Assembly: GCF_001584165.1 (NCBI RefSeq)
Contig: NZ_CP013233.1
Location: 4,534,620 to 4,598,619, forward strand
DNA length: 64,000 nt
DNA from: Collimonas arenae
GTDB taxonomy: Bacteria > Pseudomonadota > Gammaproteobacteria > Burkholderiales > Burkholderiaceae_D
Direction: 5' to 3'
The notes beneath the pieces were generated by a model that saw only the letters and a program-made list of their open reading frames with translations, ran no database searches and had not been told where the DNA came from. Below are positions 56,424 to 64,000 of this stretch, piece after piece. The stretch's first letter is position 1. Every line of letters begins with the position of its first letter. A program made the translations under genes and the position numbers.

Positions 56424-57209
56424 TCAGCTCTCGCTCTTGCGCGCCTTGTGCGGCGCTTTGGAAAAGGCAAAATCATACAGCCAGTTCGGCAGCAGCCGTA
56501 ACAACTTGGCGACCACGCCCATCTGCCACGGAATCACCTGATAACTGCTGCCGCGCGCGACCGCAGCGCCGGTCTTTGCGGCGAACTGCGACACCGGCAT
56601 CAGGAACGGCATCTTGTAGTGGTTAACCTGTGTCATCGGCGTGTCGATATAACCTGGCACGATGGTGACCACCTTGATACCGCTGTCGCGCAATTCAACC
56701 CGCAACGATTCGCAATAGCTGATCACCGCCGCTTTCGAACCGCTGTAGGCGCCGGCGCCCGGCAGGCCGCGGATACCGGCCACGCTGCCGATGCCAACCA
56801 GCCGCAAGTCGCGCCGGCCCGACTGCGCCTGCCGCTTCATGGTCACAATGAACGGCGTGAAGGTAGCGACCGTCGCCAGCACATTGGTAGCAAACACTTG
56901 TTCGAACACTTGCTGATCTTCCGCGTATTCGGTCAGCGTGCCCTGGGAAATCCCGGCGCTGGCGATCACCACATCGACACCGTTGCCGGCAGCGATGAAA
57001 TCTTCAGCGGCGGCGGTCAGCGCCGCATGATCGTTGACGTCCAGCGCATACAGACGGTGCCGCTCAGGATGCGGCAAACCCGCCAACAGTTGCTCCAGCA
57101 CCGGTTGCCGCCTGGCCACCAGTCCCAGGGCCGCGCCTTGCTCAGCATAATATTGCGCCAGCGCGGCGCCGATGCCGCTGGAAGCGCCTGTGATAAATAC
57201 TCGTTTCAT
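56424..57209 (-). CDS. Short-chain dehydrogenase/reductase
   Basis: NAD(P)-dependent classical SDR of 261 residues from the ATG at 57209. The cofactor motif is TGASSGIGAALA at residues 7-18, the NAG-type motif reads IASAGIS near 90, the catalytic serine is in GSVAGIRG and the YxxxK pair is YSGSKAA near 155. The C-terminus is hydrophobic (MGVVAKLLRLLPNWLYDFAF), suggesting membrane association. In related genomes an SDR often follows argS-SPOR-dsbA as here. Substrate unknown. Confidence 0.88.
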   Translation of the reverse strand: MKRVFITGASSGIGAALAQYYAEQGAALGLVARRQPVLEQLLAGLPHPERHRLYALDVNDHAALTAAAEDFIAAGNGVDVVIASAGISQGTLTEYAEDQQVFEQVFATNVLATVATFTPFIVTMKRQAQSGRRDLRLVGIGSVAGIRGLPGAGAYSGSKAAVISYCESLRVELRDSGIKVVTIVPGYIDTPMTQVNHYKMPFLMPVSQFAAKTGAAVARGSSYQVIPWQMGVVAKLLRLLPNWLYDFAFSKAPHKARKSES

Positions 57210-57254
57210 GATTGCGCCTAATCTTGAGTGGCAATGCCTATCGACCGCAGCCGA

Positions 57255-57286
57255 TAAAAAAGCCCGCCCTCTTGCGAGTGGCGGAC
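57255..57286 (-). terminator. Terminator of dsbA
   Basis: On the minus strand GTCCGCCACTC pairs with GAGGGCGGGC (some mismatch) around a 4-base loop and is followed by six T. It lies 40 bp after the dsbA stop codon. Confidence 0.75.
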
Positions 57287-57324
57287 TTTTCAATATCCAT
57301 CAGCCGACCATGTCGGCGGATGGC

Positions 57325-58038
57325 TTATTTTTTTCCTGCAGCGACTTTGGCTACCAGGCCATCCATGACCTGCAATGTCGATTTGAACAGTTCCGGCTCG
57401 GTCTTGCCTGCATTCGGATTGACGCCGACAATCGACGGCGACGTGACGTAACGGCCATCGACTACCAGCATCGGCACGCCGTCGACCTTATAGGCGTTCT
57501 GCAACTGGGTAGCACGGGTAACCTTGGTTTGCACGCTGAAGGAATTGTAAATCTCCAGGAACTTGGCTTTGTCGAGACCTTGCTTGGCGGCGAAATCGGC
57601 AACGCCGGCATCGCTGTTCAGGTTTTGACGTTGCACGTGAATGGCGTTAAAGACCTTCTTGTGCATCTCTGGAATCTTGCCCATTGCTTCCAGCGTGTAG
57701 TACAGCTTCTTCTGCGCTACATACGGCGATTTCTTCGGATCGGCGCTCGGATCGCCAAAGTCAACCGGTACGCGCTTGAAGGAAATCTTGTCGCCCTGCT
57801 TGGCGATCCACTCTTCCAGCGTCGGCTCCAGCGCATTGCAATGCGGACAGAAATAACCGAAGAATTCCGTCACTTCCACTTTCTTTCCCAGGCCGCTATC
57901 GGTTGGTTGTGGATTATCGAGCACCTTGTAGTCGGTTCCTGCCACCGGATTGGCCGGCGATGCGCCGGCGCTGGCGGCAACCAGGCCAAGGCTCAGGCTA
58001 AGACCGGCAACAGCAAATACTTTTTGAAAAAAACGCAT
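57325..58038 (-). CDS. dsbA: Periplasmic thiol:disulfide oxidoreductase DsbA
   Basis: Introduces disulfide bonds into exported proteins; reoxidised by DsbB. A signal peptide of about 27 residues (VAGLSLSLGLVAASAGA) is followed by a thioredoxin fold with active site CPHC (C64, C67) and the cis-proline loop DGVPMLVV near residue 185. The 237-residue precursor is normal for the group. It follows the SPOR gene by 51 bp and ends at a clear terminator. Confidence 0.93.
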   Translation of the reverse strand: MRFFQKVFAVAGLSLSLGLVAASAGASPANPVAGTDYKVLDNPQPTDSGLGKKVEVTEFFGYFCPHCNALEPTLEEWIAKQGDKISFKRVPVDFGDPSADPKKSPYVAQKKLYYTLEAMGKIPEMHKKVFNAIHVQRQNLNSDAGVADFAAKQGLDKAKFLEIYNSFSVQTKVTRATQLQNAYKVDGVPMLVVDGRYVTSPSIVGVNPNAGKTEPELFKSTLQVMDGLVAKVAAGKK

Positions 58039-58089
58039 GATTATCCTTTTTCTAGATTTCGAAGAAAATATGTACTTACATCCGCCTCA

Positions 58090-58788
58090 TTATTTAGCAG
58101 CGCGCACCACGGCTGCATTAACGCCGTTATCTGACAACTTCCCGCGAATCCGGTTCATTGTTTCGAGCTGATTAAATGGGCCTACCCGTACCCGGTACAA
58201 GGAGCCGGTATCGGCCTGGCGTTCGCTGATCTTGGCTTCGAATCCCATCAGGGCCAGACGCGCCTTGGCGCTTTCAGCTTCGCTCTGCTCGCGGAACGCG
58301 CCGACCTGCAGGAAATAGATCCAGTTGTCGTCAGCGCCAGCCTTGGTCTTGGCTTCGGCGATATCGCCTGCGGCCTTCTTGGTCTTGTCGGCAGTGGATT
58401 TATCGACGATCGGAGCGGTCTTGTCCTGCGCCTTGGCGACCAGCGCATCCAGCTTCTTCTCGGCAGAAACCGGCGGCACGACTGCCGGCGGGTTGGCATC
58501 CGGCGCAGGTGGAGCAAACGCTTTGGCAGCTTCCTTCGATGGCTCCTTGTTGCCGTACAGGGATTTGTTCGGGTCCGGCAACTGATCGCCGCCAGCAGCC
58601 GGCGTCGACGCCACCGGCGCGGTGATGGCTTCCGGCGCCTTGTCGGCTTTCGTGGTCTTGTTGGTGAACGGCGTTGGCGTCTTGGTGATCATGATCGCCA
58701 CCACTACCGCTATCGCCAAACCGATGATCAGGCCGAAAATCAGGCCCAGTAAAGTACCGCCAGCCTGCTTAGTATTAAGTTTGCTCAT
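58090..58788 (-). CDS. SPOR-domain membrane protein
   Basis: Bitopic inner-membrane protein of 232 residues: a short cytoplasmic start, one glycine-rich helix (GGTLLGLIFGLIIGLAIAVV), a proline- and alanine-rich linker and a C-terminal SPOR domain (IYFLQVGAFREQSEAESAKA to the end) that binds denuded septal peptidoglycan. It may take part in cell division, like FtsN or DedD. It lies downstream of argS, from which it is separated by a small dispersed repeat. Confidence 0.88.
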   Translation of the reverse strand: MSKLNTKQAGGTLLGLIFGLIIGLAIAVVVAIMITKTPTPFTNKTTKADKAPEAITAPVASTPAAGGDQLPDPNKSLYGNKEPSKEAAKAFAPPAPDANPPAVVPPVSAEKKLDALVAKAQDKTAPIVDKSTADKTKKAAGDIAEAKTKAGADDNWIYFLQVGAFREQSEAESAKARLALMGFEAKISERQADTGSLYRVRVGPFNQLETMNRIRGKLSDNGVNAAVVRAAK

Positions 58789-58813
58789 ACTTCCCCAATG
58801 ACATCCTGGTTAC

Positions 58814-58928
58814 GAGGCCTCTAAAAACTTACTGCGCAACCCAATCTCCGGCCTGCGATGCTCGCTGTACCCGAAATACAGCTGCGCTTCTCGACCAGAC
58901 CTTGAGCCGCTACGGTTTTTAAGGCCCC
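58814..58928. repeat. Small inverted-repeat element between argS and the SPOR gene
   Basis: GAGGCCTCTAAAAAC (58814-58828) and GTTTTTAAGGCCCC (58915-58928) form imperfect terminal inverted repeats around about 86 bp. Inside, GCTGTA (58864-58869) pairs with TACAGC (58877-58882). The composition resembles short intergenic repeats that I have seen in other Burkholderiales, but I cannot confirm copies elsewhere. No target duplication is evident. Confidence 0.5.
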
Positions 58929-58998
58929 CTCTATAGACCGTCTCTCAAGACTGCCGCACTATCCAACAAATTTCAGAGCCACCTGCTTTACTTGTAAA

Positions 58999-60743
58999 TT
59001 ACATCCGGGTCGGTGTCGATACGCCCAGCAGCGCCAGGCCGTTGCGCAATACCTGACGGGTTGCATACATCAGCGCCAGACGCGCCATCTTGAGCGCCTC
59101 GTCGTCGACCAATACCCGCTCAGCATTGTAGTAGCTATGCAGCTCCCCGCCAAATCACGCAGATAGAACGCTACCTGGTGCGGGCCCAGCTCTTCCAGTG
59201 CATGTTGCAGCATGTCCGGATATTCGGCCAGCTTGGCCAACAGGCTGGCTTCGCGCGGCGCGACCAACGGGCTCAGATCGACATTGGCCAGGCTGGCCTC
59301 GTCGCCGGTCCATTGCGCCAGCACCGAGCAAATGCGCGCATGCGCGTATTGCACATAGTAGACCGGGTTTTCGTCGGATTTGGCCAGGGCCAGATCAACA
59401 TCGAACACGAATTCGGTATCTGCCTTACGTGAAATCAGGAAAAAACGCACCGCGTCACGGCCGCGTGTCAGATCGCGCGGGCTATCCGCAACACCTTCTG
59501 CGGCGGTATCTTCGCCGGCCGACCATTCGATCAGGTCACGCAGCGTCACATAAGAACCGGCGCGCTTGGAAATCTTCACTTCCTCGCCATTCTTCATGAC
59601 GGTCACCATCTTGTGCAGCACGTAATCCGGGTAGCCTTGTGGAATCCCGATATTCAGCGCCTGCAGGCCGGCGCGCACGCGGGCGATGGTGCCGTGATGG
59701 TCGCTGCCCTGGATGTTGATGACCTTGCCGAAGCCGCGCTGCCATTTCACCACGTGATAGGCGACATCCGGCACGAAGTAAGTGTATGTGCCATCAGTCT
59801 TCTTCATCACGCGGTCTTTGTCGTCGCCATAGTCGGTGGTGCGCAGCCACAGCGCGCCATCCAATTCATAGGTGACGCCGGCAGCGATCAAGGCCTCGAC
59901 CGCGCCGTTGACCTTGCCATCCTTGTACAGCGAGGATTCCAGGTAATAGTTATCGAACTTGACGCCGAAAGCCTGCAAATCCAGATCCTGCTCGCGGCGC
60001 AGATAGGCCACGGCAAACTTGCGGATTGATTCGATATCTTCGATGTCGCCACTGGCGGTAGCCGGTTCGCCATCGCTGGCCGAAACCGTCTTCTTGGCAA
60101 GGAAATCCTGGGCGATGTCGGCAATATAATCGCCGTTATAGGCATTTTCCGGCCAGCCGGCCTCGCCCGGCTTGAAACCTTTGGCGCGCGCCTGCACCGA
60201 TGTCGCCAGGGTGGCGATCTGGACGCCGGCGTCGTTGTAATAAAACTCGCGGGTGACATCAAAACCTTGCACTTCGAACAATGCCGACAATGCATCGCCG
60301 AGCGCGCCTTGACGGCCGTGGCCGACGTGCAGCGGGCCGGTCGGATTGGCCGAAACGAACTCGACCAGCACTTTCTTGCCGGCGCCGAGCTGGCTCTTGC
60401 CGTATGCGGCAGCTTCCTGCAGCACCGTCTTGACCACTTGCTGCTTGGCCGCGGCGGTCAGGCGCAGGTTAATGAAGCCCGGCCCGGCAATTTCCACAGC
60501 CTCGATCAGATTGCCCTGTTTGCTGGCGGCCAGCACTGCCGCCACCAGGGTTTGCGCCAGTTCGCGCGGATTCTTTTTCAGCGGCTTGGCCAGCTGCATC
60601 GCGATATTGCAGGCGACATCGCCATGCGACGGATCGCGCGGACGCTCCAGCGTCACTGTCGGCTGCAGCTCGGTGCCGGCAACGATAGGTTGCAATGCGG
60701 CGTTGAAAAGGTCGATGATCTGTTGTTTTTGTGGTGCAAGCAT
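58999..60743 (-). CDS. argS: Arginyl-tRNA synthetase (frameshift)
   Basis: Class I synthetase that charges tRNA(Arg); essential. The HIGH-type motif is [12 protein letters not shown] near residue 130, and the KMSKS-equivalent is [13 protein letters not shown] near 370, as in other betaproteobacterial ArgS. The N-terminal Add-1 domain and C-terminal DALR anticodon domain are present. The frame breaks at 59145-59148: [10 protein letters not shown] should be [20 protein letters not shown], restored by one more base in the C-run (plus strand). It then ends VSTPTRM at 58999, for 581 residues. Since the gene cannot be dispensable, this break is strong evidence for sequence errors in the window. Confidence 0.95.
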
Positions 60744-61015
60744 AGGATAGGTAGTCAGTGGTACGGCAAACGCACCGGATTATGCAAAAAATCTAAGAGG
60801 GTTGCTCAATTTCTTGAAGAACTCCCAGGCAATCTTGATTATACCGGCTTGGCGCAGCAATCTTCACCTGGCTTGCCCATGGCGGTAATACACGATGCCG
60901 AAATCCACGCTACCCTGCAAGCATGAAAAACTGCTGCTAAGATGCCAAGCCTTGCCTGCTTGTATTCGGGCAACGATATTTTGCCGTCCTTCTGTACCAT
61001 TCAACAGGAATTCAC

Positions 61016-61612
61016 ATGACCCAAACCACGCCACGCGTTGCCGATCATCCGGCCCACCCGCAATTCCTCAACCGCTGGTCGCCACGCGCCTATGCCAATG
61101 ACGAGATCTCCGAACAAGAATTGCTGACTATCCTGGAAGCAGCGCGCTGGGCGCCTTCGTCCTACAACTCGCAGCCTTGGCGCTTCGTCTTCGCCCGCCG
61201 CGGCACACCGCACTGGAACAGCCTGCTGGGCCTGCTCAATGATTTCAACCGCAGTTGGGCTGAAAACGCCTCAGCGCTGGTGATCGTGTTGTCGAAAACT
61301 ACTTTTGCGCCACCGGGCAGCAGCGAAGAATTGCCGGCGCCAACCCATTCGTTTGACACCGGTGCCGCCTGGGGCTACCTGGCGCTGCAAGCCAGCCTGT
61401 CCGGCTGGCACGCGCACGGCATGGCCGGTTTCGACAAGGAAAAGACCCGTTCAGTGCTAGGCGTGCCAGCCAATTTCGCGATTGAAGCGGCAGTAGCCAT
61501 CGGCAAGATCGGCGACAAGGCGATGCTGCCGGAAGGCCTGCGCGCCAAGGAAGAGCCAAGCCCGCGCCTGCCATTGCAAGCGCTGGTCTCGGAAGGCACT
61601 TTCAAGGCTTAA
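61016..61612 (+). CDS. Nitroreductase-family protein
   Basis: FMN-dependent NAD(P)H oxidoreductase of 198 residues. FMN-binding segments are RWSPRAYANDEIS at 20-32, ARWAPSSYNSQPWRFVFARR at about 44-63 and the C-terminal IGKIGDKAMLPE. The substrate may be a nitroaromatic or quinone, or the protein may be a housekeeping reductase. It is divergent from argS across 272 bp with no clear operator, and its stop is followed within 30 bp by the convergent MFS gene. Confidence 0.87.
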   Translation: MTQTTPRVADHPAHPQFLNRWSPRAYANDEISEQELLTILEAARWAPSSYNSQPWRFVFARRGTPHWNSLLGLLNDFNRSWAENASALVIVLSKTTFAPPGSSEELPAPTHSFDTGAAWGYLALQASLSGWHAHGMAGFDKEKTRSVLGVPANFAIEAAVAIGKIGDKAMLPEGLRAKEEPSPRLPLQALVSEGTFKA

Positions 61613-61638
61613 GCCAAGAGTGCGATGCGGATTGCCGG

Positions 61639-63089
61639 TCAAGCCGGCACCGCATCGGCCACGGTTTTGGTACGTAACAGCAAGGCGCCAAGCACCGCGC
61701 CTAAAGCCGCAAAACACGCTCCTACCAGGAAAGCCGTCTGATAACCGCTGTTGAGCGCATCGATTTGCGCATAGCCGGCAGCCAGCAAACCCTCGCTGCG
61801 GGACGCTGCCAAACTGGCAAGCACCGCCAGTCCCAACGCTCCTCCCATCATGAACGACGTATTGACCACCCCGAAGCCAGCCCGGACTCGGACGGCGCAA
61901 CATCGCTCATCGCCGCCAACAGCACCGGATTGAAGGCAATCCCGGCGCCCAGGCCAAGCACGATCATGCCTGGCAGCACGTCAGCAATGAAATGGCCATC
62001 GACCGGCGCCCGTGCAAACAGCAACAGGCCACAGGCGGCCATCAGCAAGCCGATCGCCAGTGGCCGCCGGATGCCGAAACGCATGACTAATTTGGCCGAG
62101 ATGCCCAGTGAAAATACCGCCATGATCAGATTGGCCGGCAGGAATGCCAAGCCGACCTGCAACGGGTTGTAACCAAGCACCAGCTGCAGGTACAGCGCCG
62201 ACAGGAAAAACCAGGCGAACATCGCCGCCGCCCACAACACACCCACCGCATTGGCCACCGCGACGTTACGCAACTGGAACAGGCGCAATGGCATCAGCGG
62301 CGTGTGCACCCGCGTTTCGATCACCAGGAATGCCGCCAGCAATGCCACAGCCAGCGCCAGCTGGCCCAACGTGCGATACGAGGTCCAGCCGGCCTGGTTG
62401 CCGTTGACGATCGCGTACACGGCGAGCATCAGCGCTGCCGTAACAGTGATGGCGCCAAACACGTCCAGATGCCGCGACAGCACCTGGCCGAGCGCAGCAG
62501 GCAGCAAACGTCGCGACAGTATGATGACGACAATGCCGATCGGCAGGTTGACCAGGAAAATCCAGTGCCAGCTCAGGCTGGCGGTCAGCACGCCACCCAG
62601 CATCGCGCCCAGGCTGCCGCCGCCGGCGCAGACGAAGCCATAGACTCCCATCGCCTTGGCGCGGTCGCCGTCCTCGGTAAACAAATCCATGATCAGCGAC
62701 AAAGCCACCGCCGTCACCACCGCGCCGGCCAATCCCTGTACCGCGCGCGCTGCCAGCAAAAAGCCTTGTGTGCCGGACAAGCCGCAGGCCAGCGATGCCA
62801 GTGTAAAAAGTGCAATCCCGATCAGGAACAAGCGCCGGTGCCCATACAGATCGCCGAGGCGGCCGCCCAGCAGCAGGAAGCCGCCAAAGGTCAGCATATA
62901 GGCGTTCACCACCCAGGCCAGCGAAGTATCTGAGAAACGCAGGTCGGTCTTGATCGATGGCAGCGCGACGTTGACGATCGTGGTGTCGAGCACAATCATC
63001 AGCACGCCAAGACACAGCACGATCAGCGCCAGCCAGCGGCGGTCGTGATGCACGCCTGCACCGGCGTGATGAATGGAAGGGTTACTCAT
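61639..63089 (-). CDS. DHA2-family MFS drug efflux transporter (frameshift)
   Basis: Proton-driven pump of the EmrB/QacA (14-helix) type. Signatures are IVLDTTIVNVALPSI in helix 1, GGRLGDLYGHRR in the helix 2-3 loop and RAVQGLAGAVVTAVALSLI in helix 4 (motif C region). The frame breaks at 61869-61872: LASGWSIRRS should be LASGVVNTSFMMGGALG, restored by one more C (plus strand). With the ATG at 63089 the repaired protein is 483 residues. It converges with the nitroreductase gene. No partner membrane-fusion gene is adjacent, so it may act alone. Confidence 0.87.
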
Positions 63090-63213
63090 GGCCAGTCTCT
63101 CCAAAGATGGCGGGCTCTGTTCTGCAAGAGGCAACGAGCCACGGATTCAGGGGCCTCGCTAGCTAATCGAACAGCCACTGCCAAAATCGACATGCAGACT
63201 GCACAATGATTAC

Positions 63214-64000
63214 TCAGCCACGCTGCCAATTCACCAACACGATGCCGCTCAAGACCAGCAGCGCGCCGAACACAAACGGCATGCCGATCGGATCGTCCAG
63301 CAGCAGCACGCCGAAACTGACGCCGAACAATGGCGTCAGGAATGAAAACACGGTCAGCCGCGACGCCAGGTAGCGGCGCAGCATCCAGAACCAGGTCAGG
63401 AAGCTACCAAAGGCCACGATCAGCGACTGGAACACCAGGCTGGCCCACATGAGGCTGCTCAGCGGCGCCACGTCAGCCTGGCCCGTGAGCAGCGCCAGCA
63501 GCGGCAACGTCACCGCCGCGACGGTCAGTTGATACCACAGGGTCATGCTAGGCGCGGCATTGGACAGCACGCTACGCTTGATCATGATGGTGGTCGCCGC
63601 CCAGAACACAGCCGCCAGCACGCCGAGCGCATCGCCGATCAAGGTGTGACTGAAACCGGCGCCGGCTTCGAAGCCACCGGCAAACGCCACGGTGATGCCG
63701 GCAAAAGCCGCAAGCACGCCCAGCCACTGGGTCAGGCCGAAACGTTCGCCCGGCACCAGCCAGTGTAAGCCGAGCACGGTGAAAATCGGCGCGGTGTAGA
63801 CGAACACCGACATGTGCGAAGCGGTGGTGTAATTCAAGCCGATCGACACGCACAGGAATTCGCCGGCGAACAGCAGGCCGGTAACCAATCCCGGCCAGAA
63901 ACTGCCATCGGTCAGCGAGAATTTGCTGCCGCGCCACCACATCAGGCCGCTCACCAGCAACGCCGCCACCGCCGAACGCAAACCGTTCTGCAAGATCGGC
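63214..64000 (-). CDS. EamA-family drug/metabolite transporter (N-terminus outside window)
   Basis: Inner-membrane permease of the EamA family. About 262 residues are visible and the frame is still open at base 64000, so perhaps one helix is missing at the start. Two EamA repeats are seen: LLFAGEFLCVSIGLNYTTAS and LTPLFGVSFGVLLLDDPIG mark equivalent positions. About nine helices are in view. Substrate unknown. The MFS gene follows on the same strand after 124 bp with no clear terminator between. Confidence 0.85.
   Translation of the reverse strand, partial: PILQNGLRSAVAALLVSGLMWWRGSKFSLTDGSFWPGLVTGLLFAGEFLCVSIGLNYTTASHMSVFVYTAPIFTVLGLHWLVPGERFGLTQWLGVLAAFAGITVAFAGGFEAGAGFSHTLIGDALGVLAAVFWAATTIMIKRSVLSNAAPSMTLWYQLTVAAVTLPLLALLTGQADVAPLSSLMWASLVFQSLIVAFGSFLTWFWMLRRYLASRLTVFSFLTPLFGVSFGVLLLDDPIGMPFVFGALLVLSGIVLVNWQRG

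Noticed and set aside
53556..63089. Reading the frameshifted genes as pseudogenes or a decaying genome
   Set aside because: All breaks are one missing base, nearly always in a base run, and they include argS. The remaining sequence of each gene shows intact motifs with no further damage.

Overview
The window looks like a chromosomal segment of a betaproteobacterium of the order Burkholderiales, most likely an Oxalobacteraceae-type organism (Collimonas/Herbaspirillum/Janthinobacterium relatives). This is an inference from protein character and gene order, for example argS-SPOR-dsbA-SDR, a liu leucine-degradation cluster with a MerR-type LiuR, and the DadR/DadA/Alr set. I see no rRNA, tRNA, CRISPR array, prophage or complete insertion sequence. 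The accessory DNA consists of small non-coding repeats.

Layout. 1-7.2 kb: a secreted amidohydrolase (cut by the window edge), an AlaX-type tRNA editing protein, then the D-alanine catabolic set (Lrp-type regulator, dadA, alanine racemase) and an M20 hydrolase. 7.2-20.4 kb: fatty-acid hydroxylase, Bcr/CflA efflux pump, rarD, ettA, a DUF4337 protein, a DUF6311 membrane protein, periplasmic asparaginase, mscS, ompW with an FNR-type box, and hisC. 20.4-29.8 kb: MFS transporter, META-domain lipoprotein, hydrolase, nitronate monooxygenase, MBL protein plus DUF1289 protein, the creB-creC-creD module with a perfect cre-tag before creD, and a YbaK-type deacylase.

29.3-54.0 kb is about 25 kb of genes on the minus strand that form one metabolic programme. 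LiuR and isovaleryl-CoA dehydrogenase come first, then a serine/threonine dehydratase, aceK and a thiolase, then acyl-CoA ligase, methylcrotonyl-CoA carboxylase (MCC) beta, methylglutaconyl-CoA hydratase, MCC alpha and HMG-CoA lyase. The biotin genes bioF-bioA-bioD-bioB lie between MCC beta and MCC alpha, so the cofactor genes sit inside the pathway whose key enzyme needs biotin. A cytochrome P450 precedes bioF and is joined to it by the same 8-base overlap seen at bioF/bioA and bioA/bioD. It is the best candidate here for an unusual system: a BioI-like route to the pimeloyl precursor.

54-64 kb: MBL hydrolase, a composite dispersed repeat, LysE-type exporter, SDR, dsbA, SPOR protein, argS, nitroreductase, DHA2-type MFS pump and a partial EamA transporter.

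Caution for users: 17 genes, including argS and aceK, are split by 19 apparent single-base deletions, almost all within short runs of one base. The direction is always the same and at least one gene is essential, so I read these as consensus sequencing errors rather than pseudogenes. Affected genes are given over their full reconstructed span, with the break position stated.
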